This document shows, piece after piece, positions 1 through 6,716 of a stretch of 43,660 nt of DNA. The position numbers and the translations under genes were made by a program. A model generated the notes under the pieces. That model did no database searches, was not told the origin of the DNA, and saw nothing but the letters and a program-made list of their open reading frames with translations. Each line of letters begins with the position of its first letter. The first letter of the stretch is position 1. The stretch comes from a virus. The stretch is from positions 1-43,660 of IMG/VR virus record IMGVR_UViG_3300009162_000008, one strand, 5' to 3'.

Positions 1-350
1 GCCTTGTTTCCACCGCCAGCAGATCCCGGACTTTGTTTCGGCGGCGCCTCGTGCGCGCGCGCGAGGAGCTGGATCGAGCATGGCGGGCAGATGGGCTCGA
101 TCAGGGCGCATTTCTCGGGCGTCTCGATGCCCCACTCGCACCGGAGCGCCGCGATCGCCTCCAGCGGCACCTGCACGGTGCGGTAGCGGCCCACCTCCTC
201 ATCGAGCGCACGCTCCAGCGGGTGCCGGAGCACCTCATCGAACGTGGATTGCGACACCTCGACCAGCCGGAGCGTGTGGTGGCGGGCCGCGCGGCTGAGC
301 CCGCGCGAGAGGTTGACCGCGTTGCGCAGCTCCTCGGCCAGCGGGGGCAT
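1..350 (-). CDS. Partial hypothetical protein with cysteine pair, open at left edge
   Basis: An open frame starts at ATG 350, overlapping the dpdA stop as TGATG, and runs without a stop to base 1. About 116 residues are visible. The first ~95 have strongly GC-biased third codon positions and a charged helical look. A cysteine-containing stretch follows (ECWG-like segment, then a CPPC pair at about residues 91-94) that could bind zinc. The last ~17 visible codons lose the GC3 bias and are rich in Pro, Gly, Lys and Gln, so the end may be a disordered tail. I recognise no family. It is translationally coupled to dpdA and so is probably in the same operon. If the contig is circular the frame would continue from base 43660 and stop at 43603-43605. 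Confidence 0.6.
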   Translation of the reverse strand, partial: MPPLAEELRNAVNLSRGLSRAARHHTLRLVEVSQSTFDEVLRHPLERALDEEVGRYRTVQVPLEAIAALRCEWGIETPEKCALIEPICPPCSIQLLARAHEAPPKQSPGSAGGGNK

Positions 351-955
351 CAGCGGGTCCTCCCGAGCCCGAGATCCGGCTGGAGGTCGAGCTCCCGATA
401 CCAGGCGGCGAGCCGCGGTCGGTTCTGATCTGGCCCCCACCGGAGGAACGTGCCATCCACGCTGTGGCAGCCCATCGCTCGGGCGATCCTCAGCCGCCGG
501 AGTGAGTTCACCCGGCCCATGTGGAGGTGCTTCTGGCGCCGGAGGGCCTCCGCCGCGAGCTCGTGGGCCGCCTCGCCCAGCTTCCATGCCGTGGTGCCGC
601 CCACGAACAGGGCATCGAAGTCGGCCCACGGCACCCGGAGGGCCTCCAGCCCATCCTGTGCCACGAGCGCGGCAGGGTAGCCCTGCTCGCGGATCACCCA
701 CAGCATCGGCAGGCTCAGCTCCAGCGTGGCGAGAGCATCGCCCACCACGTCCGGGGCGGTCGCGAACAGGCACCGCGGCGCCTCGGGCGCCCATCGAGCG
801 AGCCATGTGAGGTAGAGCTCGTCGGTGTACTCCTCCGGGGAGGCGAACCGCCCGTTGTCGGCGGCCCACACCTGCCCCGCCGGCGGGCCCTGCCGCATCC
901 GGGGGGTGATCATCGCAGGCATATCCGCCTGGATCACGCCGCTCAGGTAGATCAC
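350..955 (-). CDS. dpdA: DpdA-like 7-deazaguanine DNA transglycosylase (TGT superfamily)
   Basis: The 201-residue product starts at GTG 955, which overlaps the upstream transporter stop as GTGA. It resembles compact phage DpdA proteins, relatives of tRNA-guanine transglycosylase that exchange guanine in DNA for a 7-deazaguanine base. Supporting segments are FVGGTTAWKLG (about 118-128), HMGRVNSLRRL (145-155) and GCHSVDGTFLRWGPD (162-176), the last two typical of phage DpdA/queuine-transglycosylase-like annotations. Asp167 in SVDGT and Asp69 in APDVV are the best candidates for the nucleophile and the base-recognition Asp, by analogy with TGT. It is much shorter than bacterial TGT and lacks the C-terminal zinc domain. 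The YhhQ-type transporter next door supplies a matching precursor-uptake role. Family assignment is from remembered motifs; the exact base inserted is unknown. Confidence 0.8.
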   Translation of the reverse strand: MIYLSGVIQADMPAMITPRMRQGPPAGQVWAADNGRFASPEEYTDELYLTWLARWAPEAPRCLFATAPDVVGDALATLELSLPMLWVIREQGYPAALVAQDGLEALRVPWADFDALFVGGTTAWKLGEAAHELAAEALRRQKHLHMGRVNSLRRLRIARAMGCHSVDGTFLRWGPDQNRPRLAAWYRELDLQPDLGLGRTR

Positions 956-1485
956 GCCGCGGCTCGCTCGCGCCGGAGCTGGAGGTGGCGGATCACCACG
1001 AGCCACACGGTGCCGCCGAGCACCTTCGCCACGAACTGGCCGAGGATCACGGGCCAGAGGAGCGCGCCGAAGGCCAGCGTGGGGAACAGCAGGCTATCCA
1101 CTGCTGCTCCGGCCACGTTGCTGGCCATCACGCCCCGCACAGGGTGCGGGCGGCGCCCGTGAGCGGCCACGATGTGGAACACGAGGGCATCCACGGCACT
1201 CGCCGCGGCCCAGCTCAGCGCGCTGGCCACCGCGATCGGCCCGGCGCCGGGCGTGGCGATGTAGCTGAGAGCGCCTCCGGCCACGATCAGGGCGCCCATC
1301 CGCACCGGGAGGCGGGATCGATCGAGGCGCTGGAACCCCTCGGCGGCCCAGCGAGCGTGGAGCACATCGCGCACCGTGAGGTCGAGGCCGATGAGCAGGA
1401 ATGCGTTCAGGATCGTGATGCCCGGGCCCAGCAGGGCCGCGCTCACGTTGGCGGCCACGATGGCCAGCAGGTAGATCGCGATCAC
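952..1485 (-). CDS. yhhQ: YhhQ/VUT-family queuosine-precursor transporter
   Basis: A 177-residue integral membrane protein with about five to six hydrophobic segments. It matches the VUT (YhhQ) family: an N-terminal Ile/Leu/Ala-rich helix followed by NAFLLIGLDLTVRD (27-40) and HARW (43-46). Later come an A-S-A-V-D-A helix (95-101) and ASNVAGAAVDSLLFP (121-135), a signature of this family. E. coli YhhQ imports queuosine precursors such as preQ0 and preQ1. The GTG start at 1485 overlaps the upstream stop as GTGA, and its own stop overlaps the dpdA start the same way. The pair is probably made together, so I infer a base-salvage step feeding DNA modification. No precursor-synthesis gene (folE, queD, queE, queC) is seen in the window. 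Confidence 0.83.
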   Translation of the reverse strand: MIAIYLLAIVAANVSAALLGPGITILNAFLLIGLDLTVRDVLHARWAAEGFQRLDRSRLPVRMGALIVAGGALSYIATPGAGPIAVASALSWAAASAVDALVFHIVAAHGRRPHPVRGVMASNVAGAAVDSLLFPTLAFGALLWPVILGQFVAKVLGGTVWLVVIRHLQLRRERAAA

Positions 1486-1943
1486 GGTGCCTCCTCGTGG
1501 CCGTGCAGGCCGCCATCCGGGTTGTGCGCCACGAGCTCGCCCGTGGGCTGGCCATCCACGAGCTCGCGGCGGGCCACGATCGGTCCGCGACACACCGGAC
1601 ACCGGAGTTCTCCGGGCCCGAGCGCGGGCGGAGGGGCCCCGAGCAGGCGGGTGATCCGCTCGGTGGAGCGCGCGCCGGGCTGTAGCGCGCCTCGCAGCCA
1701 CCTCTTGTACGCATACATCAGGGCCATTCCGCACGTGGGCTCCATCAGCACCTCGCGCCCGAGGCCCTCCGCGAAGATCAGGCTGTTCGTGGGCCTTCCG
1801 CACCACACGCAATTGCCCAGCGGGGGCCCATCGAACCCGCCATCGAGGCGGCCCGAGAGCTCCAGCGGCTTGGGGAGCCGCCTGGCCTGCTCCTGCTCGG
1901 GTGCGATCCGGGCCAGCTCATCACGGATCACGCGCTCAGGCAT
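1482..1943 (-). CDS. Zinc-ribbon-like hypothetical protein
   Basis: A 153-residue protein starting at ATG 1943, inside the end of the upstream gene (8-base overlap). It has CVWC (45-48), a lone Cys71 and CPVC (115-118). Two CxxC knuckles about 70 residues apart would suit one zinc-binding site. The segment NCVWCGRPTNSLIFAEGLGR is of a type often seen in small phage proteins, but I cannot name a family. It lies just upstream of the YhhQ and DpdA genes with coupled starts, so it may belong to the same modification operon. A role in DNA modification is speculation. Confidence 0.75.
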   Translation of the reverse strand: MPERVIRDELARIAPEQEQARRLPKPLELSGRLDGGFDGPPLGNCVWCGRPTNSLIFAEGLGREVLMEPTCGMALMYAYKRWLRGALQPGARSTERITRLLGAPPPALGPGELRCPVCRGPIVARRELVDGQPTGELVAHNPDGGLHGHEEAP

Positions 1944-2292
1944 CGCTGGCCTCCGGCGCCGGCCTGTTGCGATCCTGCTCGGTGGCCTGCCGGGCCCGCT
2001 CCAGAGCCCGGACCCACATGACGCCGTAGTTCCGATCTTCGTGGGGCTGGAGGTGCGGCTCGATCGAGGCCCTGATGGCCCGCCACTCCTCCATCGCGGC
2101 CCCGACGAGGGTGCGCCAGTGTTCTCGGGAGTCGCGCCGCACGTTGCCGCGGCGCTCCTGCATGGTGATCACGTCGAAGGCATCGATGAGCTGGGCCCGG
2201 AGGGCCTCGCTGAGCAGGCTGAAGTGCGGCGGGCACGCCAGCATCTGCCCGATCATGGTGCCTCGGCACCCGGTCCAGCGGCAGCGGCTCAC
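1936..2292 (-). CDS. Small Cys-containing phage protein
   Basis: A 118-residue protein from GTG 2292 (GTGA overlap with the upstream stop). The N-terminus has Cys4, Cys9, Cys20 and His23 in the order CxxxxC, 10 residues, CPPH. This is a zinc-knuckle arrangement common in small actinophage proteins, where a Cys-x2-His is followed by Leu-rich helices, as it is here. The rest is charged and helical (about 40-105) with an acidic, Pro-rich tail. Function unknown. It is co-transcribed with its neighbours by tight overlap on both sides. Confidence 0.7.
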   Translation of the reverse strand: MSRCRWTGCRGTMIGQMLACPPHFSLLSEALRAQLIDAFDVITMQERRGNVRRDSREHWRTLVGAAMEEWRAIRASIEPHLQPHEDRNYGVMWVRALERARQATEQDRNRPAPEASDA

Positions 2293-2678
2293 GAGGGCAC
2301 CTCCACGCGCTTGGCGCTCACGATCGCGCTCACCTCCACATCGCGGCGGGCTCCGCCCCATCGGCCACCCCGGTGGAGCAGCCGCACGATCGTGCGCTTC
2401 GGGCCGAACGAGCCCTCCTCGCGGCTGGCGAGCACCTCCCAGCCGCGCATATTCTGAGGGCCGCCGCGGCGGCGATCCACCATCAGGTCGTAGGTCTGCC
2501 CCTCGATCAGGGGCGTGCCATCGATCGCGGCCACGGTGATCACGTGGGCCCAATCGGCGGGGATCATCATGCTGAAATGCCCTCTGATCTCCACCATGCC
2601 GCCCGGCTTGGCCTCGGCCACGTAGCGGTTGCCGCGGGTGAGCAGGTGCTCCACGTCGCGGGCCAGCTCCACCCTCAT
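2289..2678 (-). CDS. Hypothetical protein
   Basis: A 129-residue protein starting at ATG 2678, overlapping the upstream stop as ATGA. The sequence is basic and rich in beta-forming segments (VEIRGHFSMMIP; TYDLMVDRRRGG; RTIVRLLHRGGRW). No signal peptide, membrane segment or Cys pair is visible, and I recognise no family. It sits between the deoxyribosyltransferase-like gene and two Cys-rich genes in an unbroken coupled run that leads into yhhQ and dpdA. Confidence 0.68.
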   Translation of the reverse strand: MRVELARDVEHLLTRGNRYVAEAKPGGMVEIRGHFSMMIPADWAHVITVAAIDGTPLIEGQTYDLMVDRRRGGPQNMRGWEVLASREEGSFGPKRTIVRLLHRGGRWGGARRDVEVSAIVSAKRVEVPS

Positions 2679-3151
2679 GACGGCAGGGTGAGGCGCTTGA
2701 TCCGAGCTGATCGCTCGACGGCCTCTCTCCAGGCGGCGAGGTGCGCCTTCGCCTGCTCCCAATCCGCGAACCGCGGCACCGTGGGCAGCCCGTAGAACAC
2801 GTTCTCCAGCGGGCCCACCACGATCACGTGCTTCCGGAGGCCCACGGCCTTGCCGTACTCCACGTGGCGCCCGCCCCGCCGGCACTCGCCCGGCGGCTCG
2901 CTGAACACCACCACCGCGTGGGCCGCGGCGAGATCCTCCACATCGTCGGTCGCGTACTTCTGAGCGATGGCCAGCCCCTCGGGGCTCTCGCTGCCATCCC
3001 AATCGTGCTCCTCGGTGAGCCACCGGGCCTCCACCCGCCCGATCCCGGCCACCGCGAGCTCCTGCCCGTAGGCGATTAGCTCCTCCCGGCGGCTGTAGCG
3101 GGCCGCGAGGTAGATGAGCGGGCCCTTCGCCACGGGCCCCACGGCGCTCAC
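2675..3151 (-). CDS. Nucleoside 2-deoxyribosyltransferase-like protein
   Basis: A 158-residue protein from GTG 3151 (GTGA overlap). The N-terminal strand LIYLAARYSRREEL (12-25) and the segment RGGRHVEYGKAVGLRK (92-107), then VIVVGPLENVF, are the hallmark of the nucleoside 2-deoxyribosyltransferase fold; Glu98 is in the nucleophile position. DDVEDLAAAHAVVVF (70-84) is the usual strand before the active-site loop. Known family members swap bases on deoxyribonucleosides or hydrolyse N-glycosidic bonds of nucleotides. In phages these genes are usually assigned to nucleotide metabolism. Being three genes upstream of yhhQ and dpdA, it could process a modified base or nucleoside, but that link is inference only. 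Confidence 0.82.
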   Translation of the reverse strand: MSAVGPVAKGPLIYLAARYSRREELIAYGQELAVAGIGRVEARWLTEEHDWDGSESPEGLAIAQKYATDDVEDLAAAHAVVVFSEPPGECRRGGRHVEYGKAVGLRKHVIVVGPLENVFYGLPTVPRFADWEQAKAHLAAWREAVERSARIKRLTLPS

Positions 3152-3441
3152 GAGAGCACCGCCCCGAGCTGGAGGTAGGCCCAGCCGGTGAGGAGCGCGA
3201 ACAGGGTGATGATCACGGTGGTGATCCACCGCACGACGAACGGCGGAGGCTCCTCATCGGGCTTGGGCACGCGGGTGCCGCGCACGAGCGAGGCGATGAT
3301 CAGCACGCCGATGGCGTGGAGCAGATCGAGCGCCGGCGCTCCGAGCGGCACGAGGTACCAGCCCCACAGCAGGGTGAGCACCCACCCGCGGAGCGGCACG
3401 ATCGTGGCGAGGGTGATGGCCACGCTGGCGGCGCCGCTCAC
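3148..3441 (-). CDS. Small membrane protein, three predicted helices
   Basis: A 97-residue protein from GTG 3441 (GTGA overlap). Hydrophobic segments at about 5-20, 24-52 (possibly two helices) and 70-93 suggest three transmembrane spans. A Pro/Glu-rich loop (58-67, KPDEEPPP) lies before the last one. No family is recognised. Its position a few genes downstream of the endolysin and holin is compatible with a second membrane-active lysis factor, but nothing in the sequence proves this. Confidence 0.68.
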   Translation of the reverse strand: MSGAASVAITLATIVPLRGWVLTLLWGWYLVPLGAPALDLLHAIGVLIIASLVRGTRVPKPDEEPPPFVVRWITTVIITLFALLTGWAYLQLGAVLS

Positions 3442-3923
3442 TGGAGGCCCTCCGCCGGGAGCGGCGCCTCGAACAGCATCATCACGTCGGCTCCGGCGGC
3501 CTCGGGCGCCGTGAGCATCATCAGCGGGAGCCCGTACAGGGTTGGCACGCCCGTGCTCGGATCGAGCGCGTGCTCGCTCTGGAGCTCCTCCCACACCTCG
3601 GGGCTCACCTGCCAGTAGCCGTAGGCCCTCGATCGGCGCGAGGCGGCCAGCGTCTGCACCGCCCGATCGCGCAGCTCGGCGCCGCGCGGGCTCAGCTCGT
3701 GGGCGGCGCTCAGCGCGAGGCTCACGGGCGGGATCGGCTCCATGCCGAAGATGCCGAGCTCGATCAGGCCACCCGCCGCGATCGCCTCGCGCTCCTCGGG
3801 GGTTGGCCTCCAGGCCATCAGGACCACGCCCTCGGCGGGCTTGCGCTGGACCCACGCATCCCCGATATCGGGCGTGGGCCCGCGGTACACGAAATTGCTG
3901 CCGTTGGTCCGCACGGGCTCCAT
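3438..3923 (-). CDS. Conserved-looking phage protein of unknown function
   Basis: A 161-residue soluble protein. ATG 3923 is preceded by a GAGGAGGGATCGGGC ribosome-binding region. The segments WRPTPEEREAIAAGG (38-52) and ELGIFGMEPIPPVSLALS (55-72) look like a small phage protein I have seen unnamed in other phages, but I cannot give it a function. The C-terminal part (about 110-161) is a Leu/Met-rich strand region. A break in coupling with the HNH gene upstream (13-base gap) and the good Shine-Dalgarno suggest independent translation. Confidence 0.72.
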   Translation of the reverse strand: MEPVRTNGSNFVYRGPTPDIGDAWVQRKPAEGVVLMAWRPTPEEREAIAAGGLIELGIFGMEPIPPVSLALSAAHELSPRGAELRDRAVQTLAASRRSRAYGYWQVSPEVWEELQSEHALDPSTGVPTLYGLPLMMLTAPEAAGADVMMLFEAPLPAEGLQ

Positions 3924-3936
3924 GCCCGATCCCTCC

Positions 3937-4302
3937 TCACGCTGTCGCTGGATTGGCCGCCTTGCGCCCGTTGCACGAGCGGCAGAGCACCGCGATGTTC
4001 GCGGGGTCCCACGGATCGCCGCCGGCGGCCAGCAGGCGGGCGAGCGGGGTGATGTGATCGGCGGTCAGTTCACGGCTTGCATGGCCTCCACGCTGGTACC
4101 CCGGGCACCACCAGCCGCGGGCAGCCACCCATCGGCGGATGATCCACGCCCGGAGGCGCTTCCACCGGATGCTGTCGTAGATTGCCCTGCTCGGGCGGCG
4201 CGCATCAGCCTCGGCCTGGCACCCACGGCACAGTCCGTGAGGGCTCGGCCGGCCAGTGATCTGGCCGCATGCGAGGCACTGGCGCGCCGCCCGGCGAGGC
4301 AC
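3937..4302 (-). CDS. HNH endonuclease with N-terminal zinc ribbon
   Basis: A 121-residue protein from GTG 4302. An N-terminal CLAC (9-12) and CRGC (25-28) form a zinc ribbon. The HNH core is TADHITPLARLLAAGGDP (80-97), with catalytic His83 after Asp82. Then come Asn102 and LCRSCNGRK (106-114), whose CxxC holds the structural zinc in the WC...CxxC subclass. Free-standing HNH nucleases of this size occur near terminases, where they help packaging, or as mobile homing nucleases. Here it lies between the holin and late hypothetical genes, which would still be next to the packaging module if the genome is circular. The start is uncertain because no strong ribosome-binding site precedes the GTG. 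Confidence 0.85.
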   Translation of the reverse strand: MPRRAARQCLACGQITGRPSPHGLCRGCQAEADARRPSRAIYDSIRWKRLRAWIIRRWVAARGWWCPGYQRGGHASRELTADHITPLARLLAAGGDPWDPANIAVLCRSCNGRKAANPATA

Positions 4303-4306
4303 ATCG

Positions 4307-4666
4307 CTAGGTGGCGTCGGGAGGTGGCGTATCCGCCACCTTGGGGTTGAGGTTGTCGAGGATCGACTTCCCCGTGGTGGCCGCGAAGCTCGCTGCCGCC
4401 GCGAGGCCTGCCAGCCCGATCACATCGATGCTGAACTCCCCGATCGAGATGGGCCCGAGGGCCTTTCCGAACAGGATGGTCAGCGTGATGATCACCACGT
4501 GGATCAGGCTCACCCGCACCCACGTGGCAAACGCATCGAGCGTGAACTGGCCACTCTGGATCGCGCGGAGCGATCCGGTGACGAAGTCGAGCAGTGCCAG
4601 CGCGGCGATCGCCGTGATGGCCTTGCCCTCGACGGAGTTGGCGAGCTGGCCGAGGAGTACCTCCAA
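4307..4666 (-). CDS. Holin-like membrane protein
   Basis: A 119-residue protein with an amphipathic N-terminus and hydrophobic segments at about 14-34, 50-66 and 76-97. It has the look of phage holins of the three-helix type: ALLDFVTGSLRAIQSGQFT followed by a WVRVS turn and a long Ile/Val/Leu helix. It ends in a short polar, Pro/Asp-containing tail. The start is TTG 4666, two bases after the upstream stop, with GAGG about eight bases before it; no ATG lies nearby. It would form the membrane lesion that releases the M23 endolysin encoded two genes upstream. Assignment rests on topology, size and position. Confidence 0.75.
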   Translation of the reverse strand: MEVLLGQLANSVEGKAITAIAALALLDFVTGSLRAIQSGQFTLDAFATWVRVSLIHVVIITLTILFGKALGPISIGEFSIDVIGLAGLAAAASFAATTGKSILDNLNPKVADTPPPDAT

Positions 4667-4668
4667 GG

Positions 4669-4833
4669 CTAGGCCTCGCTCTCGTCTGCGGCGCCCTCGG
4701 CGCCCTCACCGCCCTCCGCGGCATCGGCGGCATCGGCGGCATCGCTGCCACCATCCGAGGCGATCTCGCCCTCGGGGATGGTGGCCTCGACCTCGCCCTC
4801 GCCCGGATCGAGCGGCTTCTCGAAATCGCCCAT
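4669..4833 (-). CDS. 54-residue highly acidic low-complexity protein
   Basis: A short reading frame between endolysin and holin: ATG 4833 follows a strong GAGAGGAGGCCCAC ribosome-binding region and TAG lies at 4669-4671. The product is built almost only from Glu, Asp, Gly and Ala, including a DAADAADAA run and GGEGAEGAA, and has a very strong negative charge. Only residues 1-10 (MGDFEKPLDP) are of normal complexity. No family is recognised. It could be a disordered regulator or inhibitor of the neighbouring lysis proteins, or a DNA mimic; both are guesses. The good start signals and tight fit (two bases before the holin start) support translation. Confidence 0.7.
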   Translation of the reverse strand: MGDFEKPLDPGEGEVEATIPEGEIASDGGSDAADAADAAEGGEGAEGAADESEA

Positions 4834-4856
4834 GTGGGCCTCCTCTCGCTGTGGCC

Positions 4857-4871
4857 GCGGGCATCGCCCGC
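4857..4871 (-). other. Small hairpin between endolysin and acidic gene
   Basis: GCGGGC-ATC-GCCCGC forms a 6-bp stem with a 3-base loop in the 46-base gap after the endolysin stop. It has no T-tract and is too short for a confident terminator. It may modulate expression of the downstream acidic gene and holin. Confidence 0.3.
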
Positions 4872-4879
4872 TGGTAGCC

Positions 4880-5668
4880 CTAGTTCGCGCTCTTCTGAGC
4901 GAGCAGGCTGGCGATCACCAGCCATCGCCCATCGAGCTGGATGCGCTCCCAGCGGTTGCTGGTGTGCCCATCCACGGTGTAGCTGGCACCCGTCACGGTG
5001 CCGCCCCACTTGCGCCACGAGGAGCGGGCGCCGAGATCCTTGCCATCGCTCACCCTCACCAGGCGATCGCCCTCGACGGTGGCGTAGCGGGTATCGGCGC
5101 CGAGCTTGGGCTCGGTGCGCAGGTTGGTGCCATCGGTGGCCGCGGCGCCGGGCCGCACCGTGACGTTCTGCTCCAGCAGCGGCCACGGATCGACCCAGCG
5201 GCCCGTGCCGCCAGCGCCCGGATCGCGGTAGAACTCATTCACGCCACCGCTGAACCCGGACTTCATGCTCCAGTGGAGGTGCGGCCCGGTGCTGTTGCCC
5301 GTGCTGCCGATCGCCCCGATGCGCTGGCCGCGGCTCACCTGCTGCCCGGCGCTCACCGCGCGCGAGCTCAGGTGGCCGTACCCGGTGGCGATGCCGTTGC
5401 CGTGCAGGATCACGATGGACTTGCTGCCATCGTTGAGCGTGCCGCTGTAGATGATCCGCCCAGCCGCCGGCGCGTACACCGGATCGCCCGAGCCCGCGGC
5501 ACCGCGGGCGATATCCACGCCGCGGTGGTAGTGGGCGCACGAGCCGTAAGGCCGCTCCCAGCTGAACCCGGTGCAGCCGAAGCGCTGCGTCCGCCACCAG
5601 CGCGAGGAGCCGCCCTCGATGCCCGCGCTGAGGTAGATGGTGCGGCGGAGCGGGCTATCGAACAGCAC
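4880..5668 (-). CDS. Endolysin: M23 metallopeptidase with C-terminal SH3-like domain
   Basis: A 262-residue protein from GTG 5668, 14 bases inside the upstream gene. The peptidase domain (about 40-140) has the M23 (LytM/lysostaphin) signatures: HYHRGVDIA with His48 and Asp52 as zinc ligands, and STGPHLHWS with the HxH pair His130/His132. Between them lie conserved strands (VYAPAAGRIIYSG; GNGIATGYGHLS; GQRIGAIGSTGNS). These enzymes cut peptide cross-links in peptidoglycan. The C-terminal part (about 175-262) looks like a bacterial SH3 wall-binding domain (TNLRTEP, RLVRVSDG, WERIQLDGRWL). No signal peptide is visible, so release probably needs the holin-like protein two genes downstream. The segment before residue 40 is short and may be a linker. 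Confidence 0.9.
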   Translation of the reverse strand: MLFDSPLRRTIYLSAGIEGGSSRWWRTQRFGCTGFSWERPYGSCAHYHRGVDIARGAAGSGDPVYAPAAGRIIYSGTLNDGSKSIVILHGNGIATGYGHLSSRAVSAGQQVSRGQRIGAIGSTGNSTGPHLHWSMKSGFSGGVNEFYRDPGAGGTGRWVDPWPLLEQNVTVRPGAAATDGTNLRTEPKLGADTRYATVEGDRLVRVSDGKDLGARSSWRKWGGTVTGASYTVDGHTSNRWERIQLDGRWLVIASLLAQKSAN

Positions 5669-5966
5669 GGCGCGCCGCCTTCCGCTCGCGGTAGGCCGCG
5701 AGGAGCTCCAGCGCCTTGGCCCACACCTCGGTGCCCGCCCAGCAGCGGCGGCAGAGCTGCGACCACGGGTGCTGGAGCGGGCCGCCCTTGTACACCTCGG
5801 GGAGGGCATCGAGCTCGGTGATGGTGGCCACCACCTGATCGAGGTTGCACTGCTCGGGCTTGGCGAGCGGGCCGCCCTCCAGGCGGGCCCCGCGATGGTA
5901 TCGAGGCCGCCGGCCCTCACGGGCCACCTCCAGCACCACCTCGCGCGCGTCCTGCTGCGTGCTCAT
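5655..5966 (-). CDS. Hypothetical protein, first gene after promoter at 6.0 kb
   Basis: A 103-residue protein. ATG 5966 is preceded by AAGGAGGATCG, one of the best ribosome-binding sites in the window. It has an N-terminal charged region, the helix NLDQVVATITELDALPEVY (41-59) and a LCRRCWAGTEVW motif with Cys72 and Cys75. Cys40 could complete a zinc site. No family is recognised. It is the first gene of the transcription unit that contains the endolysin, holin and modification genes. Confidence 0.75.
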   Translation of the reverse strand: MSTQQDAREVVLEVAREGRRPRYHRGARLEGGPLAKPEQCNLDQVVATITELDALPEVYKGGPLQHPWSQLCRRCWAGTEVWAKALELLAAYRERKAARRAVR

Positions 5967-5988
5967 CGATCCTCCTTGGAGGCATATC

Positions 5989-6017
5989 ACGGTAGCCACC
6001 CACCCCTGCGATTGCAA
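5989..6017 (-). promoter_or_regulatory. Sigma-70-type promoter, 6.0 kb
   Basis: On the minus strand: -35 TTGCAA (6012-6017), a 17-base spacer and -10 TACCGT (5989-5994), followed by the ribosome-binding site and ATG 5966. The spacer begins TCGCAGGGG, shared with the other promoters in this window. Upstream of the -35 is GGTAC, as at the 15.1 kb promoter. It would drive the lysis and DNA-modification operon. The evidence is consensus-like hexamers, ideal spacing, position in a gap and sequence conservation with three other sites. Confidence 0.75.
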
Positions 6018-6027
6018 GTACCGAAGA

Positions 6028-6255
6028 TCATGCGGCCAGCAGCCGCGGCAGTCCAGCGGGATCGTGCCACAGCTCCACGTCCTTGCCCGCCTCCAGCCGG
6101 AGGAACACATCGCGGGCGTGGATCGGGCACAGGCGCACGATCTTCGCCGCCTCATCCTCCTCCAGCACCACCTCGATCGGCACCCCGTTGAGCTGGCAGA
6201 CGGGGTCGCCCCACCAGCACAGATCCCGGCGCCGGAGCGCTTCGTAGCTGATCAT
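6028..6255 (-). CDS. Small hypothetical protein
   Basis: A 75-residue protein starting at ATG 6255 (ATGA overlap with the nuclease gene). It contains LCWWGDPVCQ (12-21) and RLCPIHARDVF (41-51), giving Cys13, Cys20, Cys43 and His46, a plausible single zinc site. The rest is acidic (IEVVLEEDEAAK). No family is recognised. It is the last gene of the replication block; the 6.0 kb promoter lies directly after its stop. Confidence 0.68.
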   Translation of the reverse strand: MISYEALRRRDLCWWGDPVCQLNGVPIEVVLEEDEAAKIVRLCPIHARDVFLRLEAGKDVELWHDPAGLPRLLAA

Positions 6256-6716
6256 CGGGTGAGCCAATCGGCCACCGCCTGGAGTCCGTGCCACGGGCGG
6301 AACACCTCCACCTCCAGCCCGCACGCCCGCATGGCCACGATCACTCGGCATTGCTCCTTCGTGAGCTCCCCCGTGTCGGTCTTGCACTCGATCCACCGGG
6401 CCCGCCGGCGCTGCTCGTGCAGGAGCGAGAGATCCGGCCAGCCGCGTTGGCTGAACCGGCTGAGCAGCGGGTGATAGCTGTAGTACCCGAGCGTGGTGGC
6501 CACCCGCACGATCTGCCCCTGCCACACCTTCTCGGCCATGCTCGATCGCTCGCCGCGGGGCGGCAGCGGCGCGAGCTCGGCCCGGAGGCGCAGGTACTCC
6601 TGCTGCTCGGCATCGAGCACATCATCGAGGAGCGAGGAGCTGAGCGGGAGCTCGGTATCGCCCAGCCGAACGCTGCGCTGCGCTGCGATCCGCCGCGTTC
6701 CGGGGCGGGGGCTCAC
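6252..6716 (-). CDS. VRR-NUC domain nuclease (PD-(D/E)XK)
   Basis: A 154-residue protein from GTG 6716 (GTGA overlap with the 55-residue gene upstream). The C-terminal ~95 residues form a VRR-NUC domain: a helix with WQGQIVRVA, then RGWPDLSLL with Asp95, WIECKT with Glu110 and Lys112, and a KEQCRVIVAM helix. These make the PD-(D/E)XK catalytic set D...ExK. VRR-NUC proteins of phages act as Holliday-junction resolvase-like or structure-specific nucleases. The N-terminal 60 residues are basic and less conserved. It lies in the replication/recombination block with YqaJ and RecT, which fits junction processing. Confidence 0.87.
   Translation of the reverse strand: MSPRPGTRRIAAQRSVRLGDTELPLSSSLLDDVLDAEQQEYLRLRAELAPLPPRGERSSMAEKVWQGQIVRVATTLGYYSYHPLLSRFSQRGWPDLSLLHEQRRRARWIECKTDTGELTKEQCRVIVAMRACGLEVEVFRPWHGLQAVADWLTR

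Noticed and set aside
985-2457. A 490-codon open frame on the + strand
   Set aside because: It is antisense to yhhQ and the Cys-rich genes; composition typical of a shadow frame.
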